NCBI GenBank assembly: GCA_002374095.1
Contig: DFKY01000015.1
Location: forward strand, 1-64,000
DNA: 64,000 nt
Source: Lachnospiraceae bacterium UBA3633
GTDB taxonomy: Bacteria > Bacillota > Clostridia > Lachnospirales > Lachnospiraceae
Direction: 5' to 3'
Both the position numbers and the translations under genes were made by a program. Every line of letters begins with the position of its first letter. Within the stretch, counting starts at the first letter, position 1. The notes beneath the pieces are model-generated. The model saw nothing but the letters and a program-made list of their open reading frames with translations, did no database searches and was not told the origin of the DNA. Below, piece by piece: positions 25,385 through 33,024 of this stretch.

Positions 25385-25789
25385 ATGGACAATACATATA
25401 AATTATCTGACCTAGACAAAGCTTTTGCAATAATAAGCGCAGGTATCTCTGCAGACGGCAAAATGAAGACTCCTGCGACAAAAGATAACAAAAAGAAACC
25501 CGTAGCGAAAGCTACTAAAAAACCTGCAGCAAAGAAAGGCGCTGCAACCAAAAAAGAAGAAAAGAAGGTAGGAAAAATGGCAGTTAAATCAGTAAAGAAA
25601 GCAGTTAAGAAAGCTGTTAAGAAAGTAGTAAAGAGTGCAAAGAAGGTAGCTAAGAAAGTAGCTAAGAAAGCACCTGCAAAGAAAGTAGCTAAGAAGGCTC
25701 CAGCAAAGAAGACAGCAAAGAAAGCAGTTAAGAAAGTAGCAAAGAAGCCAGCAAAGAAGGCTACAAAGAAAGTTGCAAAGAAGAAATAG
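25385..25789 (+). CDS. Lysine/alanine-rich histone H1-like DNA-binding protein
   Basis: 134 residues. Residues 1-34 are ordinary (MDNTYKLSDLDKAFAIISAG); the remaining hundred are almost only Lys, Ala, Val, Thr and Pro in repeats such as KKAVKK, KKVAKK and APAKK, like the tail of eukaryotic histone H1 and chlamydial Hc1/Hc2. It should bind DNA or RNA by charge and help compact the nucleoid (inference from composition). Strong promoter, AGGGGG ribosome site and strong terminator point to an abundant protein. An internal ATG at 25577 has AAGGTAGG just upstream and could yield a second, 71-residue product consisting of the basic tail only. Confidence 0.83.
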   Translation: MDNTYKLSDLDKAFAIISAGISADGKMKTPATKDNKKKPVAKATKKPAAKKGAATKKEEKKVGKMAVKSVKKAVKKAVKKVVKSAKKVAKKVAKKAPAKKVAKKAPAKKTAKKAVKKVAKKPAKKATKKVAKKK

Positions 25790-25810
25790 TTTTTTGTAAT
25801 ATAAAAAAAA

Positions 25811-25836
25811 GCAAGGCCTTTGCCTTGCTTTTTTTT
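25811..25836 (+). terminator. Terminator of the histone-like gene
   Basis: GCAAGGC-cttt-GCCTTGC flanked by eight A residues before and eight T residues after; efficient in both directions. Confidence 0.94.
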
Positions 25837-25847
25837 AATTATACGAT

Positions 25848-27059
25848 ATGATTGATTTTATTAAAAATGAATATTTGGAAAGGATGAAAGCCGACCTTGG
25901 CTCCTTTTATGATAAGTATATATTGACATTTGAAGATAAAGAGACGCACGGCATCATTATAAATAAAAAAAAGCTAGCATGCTCTACTATAGACATAGAC
26001 TATGTAGTGAAAAGATTTAGTGGTGAGATTGTGTGTGAAAATGATAGCTTTGTCTATATGACATATGATAAAGAAGAGTTATTGAAAAGTAATATACAGA
26101 TAGGTAAAGATCCTTTACACCATGCGGGTCTTTATTATGTACAAGAACCAAGTGCAGCAAAAGTTTTATGTGATTTTAAAATTGATAAAAATGATGCAGT
26201 ACTAGATCTATGTGCAAGCCCAGGCGGTAAATCAATAATGTCACTATGTTATCTTGACAAAAAAGAAGGAGGATTTCTTTTGTCAAATGAGATTGACTAT
26301 GGACGGTCTAAAACACTCATCTCCAATATTGACCGCATGGGATTTGACAATGTGATAGTGACATGTAGTAGATCCAGTGAGCTTAAAAAAGTTTTTGTAG
26401 AGTTTTTTGATAAAATTATAGTTGATGCTCCTTGTAGTGGTGAAGGAATGATGCGAAAGAGCAAAGATGCGAGATTGCAGTGGTCGGAGACCTTAGTAAA
26501 ATCTATGTCTCGTATTCAAAAAGAGCTTTTAAATGATGCATATAGTATGTTGAAAAAAGGTGGATACATTGTATATAGCACCTGTACCTTTTCAAAAGAA
26601 GAGGATGAAGAGGTAGTGAAGTATGTACTTGATAAGTTTGATGATATAAAGCTTTTGAAGTCGGAGAAGCTTTTGCCGTATGAATATAAAGGCGAAGGAC
26701 AGTTTTATGCGATATTTAGAAAAGAAGGTAATGCATCGGATACTACGTCATTTCCAAGTAAGAAATCTCTTTCTTCTGTCAATGTCTTAAAATACGGAGT
26801 AGAACAATACGAAAAAAAGTACAATGTGACATTGCCAACTCATGAATCAACACATGTCGATAGTATCATTTTTGATAATGTATATGAATTAAATGATGAT
26901 GAAGTTTTAAAATACTTGCACGGAGAAGAAATTGTCACGTCAGTTGAGCTTAAAAATTCTTATTATAAAGTTACTTATAAAAATCTCGGTATGGGACTTG
27001 CAAAAGGAGTTGGAAGAGTTCTTAAAAATCATTATCCGAAAGGACTTAGAAACATGTAA
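25848..27059 (+). CDS. rsmF: 16S rRNA m5C methyltransferase (RsmF/NOL1-NOP2-sun family)
   Basis: 403 residues. SAM-dependent cytosine-C5 methyltransferase. The SAM-binding CASPGGKS, the motif IV PCSGEGMMRKSKDA, and STCTFSKEEDEE with the second catalytic Cys are present, and the C-terminal part GMGLAKGVGRVLKNHYPKGLR is the RsmF-type nucleic-acid-binding domain. The ATG at 25848 lies only 12 nt after a terminator T-tract and has no ribosome site; a later ATG at residue 13 follows GGAAAGG but with no spacing. The true start is therefore uncertain. The position methylated (C1407 in E. coli) is assumed from the family. Confidence 0.9.
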   Translation: MIDFIKNEYLERMKADLGSFYDKYILTFEDKETHGIIINKKKLACSTIDIDYVVKRFSGEIVCENDSFVYMTYDKEELLKSNIQIGKDPLHHAGLYYVQEPSAAKVLCDFKIDKNDAVLDLCASPGGKSIMSLCYLDKKEGGFLLSNEIDYGRSKTLISNIDRMGFDNVIVTCSRSSELKKVFVEFFDKIIVDAPCSGEGMMRKSKDARLQWSETLVKSMSRIQKELLNDAYSMLKKGGYIVYSTCTFSKEEDEEVVKYVLDKFDDIKLLKSEKLLPYEYKGEGQFYAIFRKEGNASDTTSFPSKKSLSSVNVLKYGVEQYEKKYNVTLPTHESTHVDSIIFDNVYELNDDEVLKYLHGEEIVTSVELKNSYYKVTYKNLGMGLAKGVGRVLKNHYPKGLRNM

Positions 27060-27089
27060 AAACACTGGCTTTGAGGCCAGTGTTTTTTT
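27057..27089. terminator. Bidirectional terminator between rsmF and tRNA-Arg
   Basis: AACACTGGC (27061-27069) pairs with GCCAGTGTT (27076-27084), with A-rich sequence on the left and seven T residues on the right. It ends rsmF on the plus strand and the dacA-tRNA-Arg operon on the minus strand. Confidence 0.9.
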
Positions 27090-27090
27090 G

Positions 27091-27164
27091 CGTCCTTGGG
27101 CGGAGTCGAACCGCCGGCATTCCGCTTAGGAGGCGGACCCTCTATCCTTCTGAGGTACAAGGAC
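27091..27164 (-). tRNA. tRNA-Arg (anticodon CCT)
   Basis: On the minus strand the acceptor stem GTCCTTG pairs with CAAGGAC, discriminator G. The anticodon stem TCCGC/GCGGA closes a loop CTCCTAA, giving CCT, which reads AGG. The T-loop is GGTTCGACTCC. No CCA is encoded. Its first nucleotide (27164) directly follows the dacA stop codon (27167-27165), so it is the last member of that operon. Confidence 0.95.
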
Positions 27165-28625
27165 CTATCGTCGAAATCTGCGTCTAAACCTAAAGAATAT
27201 TTTCTGTATAGGAATATTTGAATTTGTAAGTATTCTAGTGTATATGAAAAATATGAGTGCTATGACGAAGATGATAATAAGCAAGATACTTATTAGATAT
27301 AATAATGTCTCGGACACAACTAAATTGCCTTTTTCGTTTCTATATATTAAAGAATTGTGTTCAGCTTGATTTTTGACTTGACTACTATATGCTGTCTCAT
27401 CACTATCTTGCTGCGCTGTAAGGTCTAGAATGCTTGTAAATATAGTTCCTGATGATTCCATGTTTTTGCCTTCAATATTGCATTTACCTACTATCACATT
27501 GTCAAGATAATAATATACAGTACCTATCGCATATTTATCGTAAATATCTTCAACTTGATAGCTGATTTTAGATGTTACTTTATCATATTCTACACCATTT
27601 GGCAAGGTAATGTGAGAAGTATCATCACAGGTTATATTCAATGTCTCTACAAGATTGACATCATCTATAGCTATGGAGCTTAAATCACCATTAAAACGGG
27701 GATCTATATCTTTAATTAGTAGTGAGTGGTAGTTGTTGAAGTAAAAATCAAATAATGATTTTGCTTCAATATATCTCATTTTGTCATTTTTTGCACCAAG
27801 CACTATACATATTAGGTGCATATCATTTTTTCTTGCACTTGCTGCAAGGTTATAGCCTGCAAGGGTGGTATGACCGGTTTTACCTGCAGTTATACCATTG
27901 TAGTAGTATCCGCTACCAGGAACCATGATGCTATTGGTATTGAGTATCAAGTTGTTGGAATTTTCAGGATCCTTAAATCTTCTTATAGGAGCATGTCTAT
28001 AGGATACAGATGATGATATCTGCATAAACATAGGGTATGTCATGGCATGCTGTATGATTTTTGCCATATCAGAAGCAGTAGTATATTGATTATCGTTGTG
28101 TAGACCTGATGGATTGATGAAATGCGTGTCACTACAACCGATACTTGCAGCTCTTTCATTCATGAGAAGTGCAAAGTCTTTTATAGATCCAGCCACATAT
28201 TCTGCAAGCGCATTTGCTGCATCATTGGCAGAGGCAAGAAGCATTGAATAGAGACAATCTTTTACTGAAAGTTGATCTCCTGCAGTAGCACTTATGGTGA
28301 CAGATGTCTTATCTATATCTTGAGTGACCGCATTGTAAGAAAAATTGACCATATTGTCATAGCCATCACCAACATAATCAAGTACGACAATGGCTGTCAT
28401 TATTTTAGTGAGAGATGCAGGATATAGTCGTTCGTTTGAGTTCTTGTCATAAAGGATTACTGATGAATTGGCATCCATTACTAATGCTGCATTAGACTCT
28501 AAGCTTTCGTTGTAGTATGGAAAAACTATGTTTTCTGCATATGCTGTGCTTAAGAAAGCAGACAATGAATATGTAGCTAAAATCAGTAGACATATAAGTT
28601 TTTTAATAGTTTTTTTACTCTTCAT
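27165..28625 (-). CDS. dacA: D-alanyl-D-alanine carboxypeptidase (peptidase S11, DacA type)
   Basis: 486 residues. A penicillin-binding protein that trims the terminal D-Ala of peptidoglycan stem peptides. Signal peptide to about residue 30, then the catalytic domain with all three motifs intact: S71-L-T-K74, S132-A-N134 and K249-T-G251. A C-terminal beta domain follows, then a single membrane anchor and a very basic tail (RFRRRFRR). It overlaps the histidine kinase gene by 11 bp and lacks its own ribosome site, so it is translationally coupled. The stop codon abuts a tRNA-Arg gene. The operon suggests control by the two-component system upstream. Confidence 0.95.
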   Translation of the reverse strand: MKSKKTIKKLICLLILATYSLSAFLSTAYAENIVFPYYNESLESNAALVMDANSSVILYDKNSNERLYPASLTKIMTAIVVLDYVGDGYDNMVNFSYNAVTQDIDKTSVTISATAGDQLSVKDCLYSMLLASANDAANALAEYVAGSIKDFALLMNERAASIGCSDTHFINPSGLHNDNQYTTASDMAKIIQHAMTYPMFMQISSSVSYRHAPIRRFKDPENSNNLILNTNSIMVPGSGYYYNGITAGKTGHTTLAGYNLAASARKNDMHLICIVLGAKNDKMRYIEAKSLFDFYFNNYHSLLIKDIDPRFNGDLSSIAIDDVNLVETLNITCDDTSHITLPNGVEYDKVTSKISYQVEDIYDKYAIGTVYYYLDNVIVGKCNIEGKNMESSGTIFTSILDLTAQQDSDETAYSSQVKNQAEHNSLIYRNEKGNLVVSETLLYLISILLIIIFVIALIFFIYTRILTNSNIPIQKIFFRFRRRFRR

Positions 28626-30732
28626 AGAGAAGGAAAGTTATGATTGTGGTAAATTGGTCTTTTACACTCTTGATTTCGAAAGTTCCATTCATTGCATTTA
28701 TGAGACTATCAGTTATAGAAAGCCCTAAACCAAAGCCTTCAGTACTTCTTGATTTGCTTCCACGCACGAATCTATTTTTTAATGTGCTTGTATCAACTTC
28801 AAGCTTTTCTTTCTGTATGTTTTTAATAGTGATTTTCACTTTTCTTTTAGTTGCTTTTAATTCGACATAAACTCGTGAGTTTTCTAAAGCATATTTATAA
28901 ATATTTGATATGAGATTTTGGAAAACTCTATATAGCTGTGCACTATCTGCAGCGATATTTACTTGTGAGCCAAAATCATCATATACTATCTTTAGGCCTT
29001 TTTCACTTAACTTATCTTCAAATTCTACAATGCATTGATTTATGAAAGCATTGAGATTGATTTTTTGTATATCAAGCTCGATATTACCAGAACTAATTTT
29101 GCTTTCAAAAATAAGATCGTTTATAAGATCGTTTAATCTATTGGATTTATTGATAAGTGCATTGGAATATTCAGTAAGTCTCTCTTTAGAATCTTCTGCA
29201 GGATTTTGGATTTCATCGGTAATTATTTCTGCATAGTTAAGAATGGAAGTGAGAGGCGTTTTTATGTCATGAGTGACATTGGTTATGAGGGTTGTACGCA
29301 TCTCATTGGAACGTGCTTCAACTTCTATAGCTTTGTTGAATGCTTTATATAAGTAAAGTATATAGATTGAGAAGCTTAATGTTGCTATAAATATAAAAAA
29401 TGCAATAGCAAGGATTTTAGGATCATTTGTAAGCGAAAAGTTGTGTATAAGGTATATTGATGTCGCTATAAATGATATCACAGGTATAAAGGTTCCTAAA
29501 AATAGTGTTTTTGGATTGATAGTATTGTCATTTCTTTGAGCATTTTCCTCCATTGCCTTTATAGCAGAAAGTGATAGAGCATCATCAGCATATTTTGTAG
29601 CAAGAATATTACTCAATATAATGGTAGGTATGTATATAGCTAATATGTAAAAATTTGCTGCTGCGTTGGTAAAATTATATCTTAAATTTGACGCAGGAGA
29701 TGAAACTTTACGTGCGATAAATATTGCTATAGCTACAGCAAAAATATATAGAAATATGTAGATTTCAGTTGGGGTTGATGAAAGTATAGATTTATTATCG
29801 TCTACATTTTTCTTGAGTTTAAGTGTGAGATACATATTCACTATAAGTGTCAGTATAAAGAGAAATGCAAAAAGTATAGTATATGTTATAAGTGAAGCGC
29901 ATCTATTTTTTATCCTGGTATAATTGAGATATGCCACTTGAAAATCGTCATTTATAGGATAAGTATTGTCTATAGCATAGTATACATTAAAATCCATATC
30001 AGGGTGAGGATTAATGCTCTCAAGATTAGTTAGTGTCTGAAGATTTACAGCATTTATACTTGAACTTACTATATTTTCTTTACTTGATAAGTATATAAAG
30101 AGAGGAGAACTAAGTATATTTTTTTCTGTCAACTCGGTATTTTTGTAAGTTGCATTTTTTTCACTATACTCATCTTCAAAATCGGCAATGTAGTGGAAGT
30201 TTGTTAAATCTTTAGATAGATATCGATTAGCCTTATGATACTTGGCGAGAGATTCCATAAATTCAGTCAAGAAGTCTTCTTCACTTTGAGCGCCAACTCT
30301 GATATTTGATGGATATAGTTTTAGCATAAAGTTATATAGAGTATTTCGTGAAAAAGGTATAGTACTTGCATTTTCTGTCAGCACTACATTGTAGTTTTCG
30401 TCAATTGTAAGTCCGTGCAACTTTGCTTCATTTAAGCAGTCGTTGATGGTCCATTTTTTGATGCCATTCTCTTTATCGACTGATTCTGCAACAAGAGCAT
30501 CATAGCTTAGTCTATTGTTGGCTTCAAAAGCTTTTTTTAGATTGATGAGTGAAAAAGATTCATCAATTCGGTCACTTACAATATTGTAAAACTCTTCAGT
30601 TGTCTCAAATGATGTAGAAGACATAATTGAATTTATGTCACTTTGAGAAAACTCAATTTGAATCATTGAAAATGTAGTGATAGCAATAATTGCTGCAATT
30701 ATATTGACAAATAAAGTTATAAACCTTACCAT
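28615..30732 (-). CDS. Membrane sensor histidine kinase
   Basis: About 705 residues from the ATG at 30732, which follows the regulator stop by 2 nt and has GGAGG upstream; an in-frame ATG at 30768 lies inside the regulator gene without a ribosome site. One N-terminal membrane helix, an extracytoplasmic part of some 270 residues, then five to six more membrane helices (about 285-480), the dimerisation helix with NVTHDIKTPLTSILNY (phosphorylated His), and the ATPase domain with NLISNIYKYA (N box) and GFGLGLSI (G box). The large outside domain has no recognised fold. It probably senses the wall and controls the NlpC/P60 and carboxypeptidase genes beside it (inference). Confidence 0.93.
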   Translation of the reverse strand: MVRFITLFVNIIAAIIAITTFSMIQIEFSQSDINSIMSSTSFETTEEFYNIVSDRIDESFSLINLKKAFEANNRLSYDALVAESVDKENGIKKWTINDCLNEAKLHGLTIDENYNVVLTENASTIPFSRNTLYNFMLKLYPSNIRVGAQSEEDFLTEFMESLAKYHKANRYLSKDLTNFHYIADFEDEYSEKNATYKNTELTEKNILSSPLFIYLSSKENIVSSSINAVNLQTLTNLESINPHPDMDFNVYYAIDNTYPINDDFQVAYLNYTRIKNRCASLITYTILFAFLFILTLIVNMYLTLKLKKNVDDNKSILSSTPTEIYIFLYIFAVAIAIFIARKVSSPASNLRYNFTNAAANFYILAIYIPTIILSNILATKYADDALSLSAIKAMEENAQRNDNTINPKTLFLGTFIPVISFIATSIYLIHNFSLTNDPKILAIAFFIFIATLSFSIYILYLYKAFNKAIEVEARSNEMRTTLITNVTHDIKTPLTSILNYAEIITDEIQNPAEDSKERLTEYSNALINKSNRLNDLINDLIFESKISSGNIELDIQKINLNAFINQCIVEFEDKLSEKGLKIVYDDFGSQVNIAADSAQLYRVFQNLISNIYKYALENSRVYVELKATKRKVKITIKNIQKEKLEVDTSTLKNRFVRGSKSRSTEGFGLGLSITDSLINAMNGTFEIKSVKDQFTTIITFLLYEE

Positions 30733-30734
30733 GC

Positions 30735-31430
30735 TTAAAATGCCTCCATCTTGTATCCGATACCCCATACGACTTTTATGAATTTTGGATCTTTTGTATT
30801 TTCTTCAATTTTTTCTCTTATGTGTCTTATGTGCACAGCAATAGTGTTTTCTATGTTATATGCTTCCTTATCTTCCCACACCTCTTTATATATATCATTT
30901 GATGAGAGAACTTTCCCGGTGTTCTTCATAAAAAATGCGAGAATCTTATATTCTATAGGAGTGAGCTTGACATCTTTACCATTTAATGTGACAGTTTTAG
31001 CATTATAGTCGAGTTTGAGATTGCCAACCTCATATTGATTTTTGCTTGTGCTAGTTTCAACCATAGAACTTCTTTTCAATATAGCTTTTATACGAGAGAT
31101 AAGCTCTTCCTTTGCAAAAGGCTTTGTCATATAATCATCAGCACCAGTGTCAAGACCGGTTACTTTATCATATACTTCTGACTTTGCACTTAAGAAGATG
31201 ATAGGGATGTCACTTGTCTCTCTTATACGAGATACGACTGTTAATCCATTTTCACCTGGCATCATGATATCCATTATAACTAAATCAATGTGATTTTTCT
31301 TGAGGCATGCAAGAGCTTCTTTGCCGTTATAACACTTAAATACTTTGTATCCCGCATTTCTTAAAAATATAGATGTTGTTTCTGTGATGTCAAAATCATC
31401 ATCACAGATAAGAATTTTTTGTTCAGCCAT
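30735..31430 (-). CDS. OmpR/VanR-type response regulator
   Basis: 231 residues. Receiver domain with acidic pocket DDDFD, phosphorylated D54 in IMDIMMPGENG, conserved FLSAKS and MTKPF, then a winged-helix DNA-binding domain (LTPIEYKILAFFMKN, ...VWEDKEAYNIENTIAVHI split, IRHIREKIEENTKDPKFIKV). It begins 2 nt after the NlpC/P60 gene and is followed directly by its kinase. Similar in layout to VanR/PhoP regulators of Gram-positive wall genes; the signal is unknown. Confidence 0.95.
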   Translation of the reverse strand: MAEQKILICDDDFDITETTSIFLRNAGYKVFKCYNGKEALACLKKNHIDLVIMDIMMPGENGLTVVSRIRETSDIPIIFLSAKSEVYDKVTGLDTGADDYMTKPFAKEELISRIKAILKRSSMVETSTSKNQYEVGNLKLDYNAKTVTLNGKDVKLTPIEYKILAFFMKNTGKVLSSNDIYKEVWEDKEAYNIENTIAVHIRHIREKIEENTKDPKFIKVVWGIGYKMEAF

Positions 31431-31432
31431 AG

Positions 31433-32968
31433 TTAAGTCTCCTCCGATACTGATTTTTTTTCTTTTAATATTCTAAAGCCTATTATAAATCTATCTCTCC
31501 ACCAGCTATCAAGATCTCTGTGTACAACCTTTCCGTTGGAAGCAGAGGCATCAACAACCGTCTCATTTTCGGCAACTATACCCATGTGACCATTTATAAC
31601 GATTAGATCGCCAGGTATTAGATCATCAAATTTCTCTATCTTGTCAAATTGAGTACAAAACCTCCAGTTGTATGTAGTCATGTAGTTGACATTTACACCT
31701 ACTTGGTTTAGACACCAATACACAAAGCCTGAGCAGTCGAAAGTATTGGGACCATGTGCTCCCCAGATATATTTTGCTCCGAGCTTAAGCTTGCTGGTTC
31801 TAAGTAAGTCATCGACACTTCCGATATTTTGTGCTTGCATGAGCTTTTCTTTTATCTCATTTGTATCAAGCAGAAATTGTGTAGGGCTATTGATTGGGCC
31901 ATCTGAGGATGACACTGCACTATGGCTATTAAGCATAAGATAGGTAGCGGCGTCTACTGACCCTGTCACAGGAAGATTGTTGCTCTTTTGAAATAATGCT
32001 ATTGCTTGAGCTGTGTATTCACCATAGTAGCCTGTAGCGATTTGTTTTTCAAGGTATTTGAGTGCCACAAGTCGTGCCTGTATATTTTTTACTATAAGAT
32101 TATTATTGCCAAGAAATACTTGAAAAGGTTTAGCATATTTTGAGTCAAGTGAAAGTTTGGTAGATGGATTTATATATCCATCAACTTGTTGTGAATTGAG
32201 TTGTTGATACGTCCTTACAGCAACTTTAAATAAATCATTATAGATGCCATCACATTCGTAGTAGTAGTATCCAAGCTCTTTTAGTCGCAGCTGATATTTT
32301 AATATTATATCTGGAGTTTCTTTATCAGTAATCGTGTGTGGTATTGCATTTTCATTGTAAAGACAATTGTATGTCTCAATATCAATGATACCAGTAGGAG
32401 AGAGTAGATTTCTCTTTTGCATCTCTCTTACGGCATTTTCTGTTCTTAAACCAAAGTAGCCATTGACATCTTCTTCATATATTATGTATCCAAGTTCATA
32501 TAGTTGTTGCTGTAAGAGTCGTATGTCATTGCCACTATAACATCTTCTTGCTTTATAGTAAGGAGCATTTGATGACATAAGGGCATCATAAATATTCAAA
32601 TCACAGATGCCATCTTCTTTTAATCCAAGCTCTCTTTCAAAGCTTTTTATGGCGTCTTTTGTAGTGTCTCCATAATAAGTAGTAGGTTTGTCTTCGGCCA
32701 TATAACCAAGTGACATAAGCTTTGATTGTATGTTGACAACAATTCTATGATCTATACCTTCCTTCAAAGGAGCAGGAATAATAGTTTTGGAGTCTGTTTT
32801 TGGAATATTGTTTAAGTTTAAAGTAAAATCAGTACCAAGAGTAGCAATAGGTATAGAAACTAGATCTTTATCAAGGCTCACTTGATAAAAGTTATTTTTA
32901 CATGAAATTAGTGACAAACAAAACACAATATTGCAAAAAATAATGCAATTTTTATGAAATATCTGCAT
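31433..32968 (-). CDS. NlpC/P60 peptidoglycan hydrolase lipoprotein with peptidoglycan-binding repeats
   Basis: 511 residues. Short signal with lipobox LISC, so membrane-anchored outside. Four peptidoglycan-binding type 1 repeats fill about residues 70-355 (each with the pattern LQ..L..LGY......G.yg..T..A...FQ). The C-terminal NlpC/P60 domain has the catalytic Cys in NTFDCSGFVYW and the His in INGHMGIVAE, so it should cut stem-peptide bonds. The ATG lies 6 nt after a TATAAT and has no ribosome site: a predicted leaderless message. It heads an operon with a two-component system, dacA and tRNA-Arg, all overlapping or within 2 bp. Confidence 0.93.
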   Translation of the reverse strand: MQIFHKNCIIFCNIVFCLSLISCKNNFYQVSLDKDLVSIPIATLGTDFTLNLNNIPKTDSKTIIPAPLKEGIDHRIVVNIQSKLMSLGYMAEDKPTTYYGDTTKDAIKSFERELGLKEDGICDLNIYDALMSSNAPYYKARRCYSGNDIRLLQQQLYELGYIIYEEDVNGYFGLRTENAVREMQKRNLLSPTGIIDIETYNCLYNENAIPHTITDKETPDIILKYQLRLKELGYYYYECDGIYNDLFKVAVRTYQQLNSQQVDGYINPSTKLSLDSKYAKPFQVFLGNNNLIVKNIQARLVALKYLEKQIATGYYGEYTAQAIALFQKSNNLPVTGSVDAATYLMLNSHSAVSSSDGPINSPTQFLLDTNEIKEKLMQAQNIGSVDDLLRTSKLKLGAKYIWGAHGPNTFDCSGFVYWCLNQVGVNVNYMTTYNWRFCTQFDKIEKFDDLIPGDLIVINGHMGIVAENETVVDASASNGKVVHRDLDSWWRDRFIIGFRILKEKKSVSEET

Positions 32969-32974
32969 AAAATA

Positions 32975-33003
32975 ATTATACTATAGAAGCATCATTTTTT
33001 CAA
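32975..33003 (-). promoter_or_regulatory. Promoter of the NlpC/P60-two-component-dacA operon (leaderless)
   Basis: On the minus strand: TTGAAA (33003-32998), 17-nt spacer, TATAAT (32980-32975), then 6 nt and the ATG at 32968. The predicted +1 coincides with the start codon. Confidence 0.8.
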
Positions 33004-33024
33004 TTGAGTAGCTATTTTCGTTGA

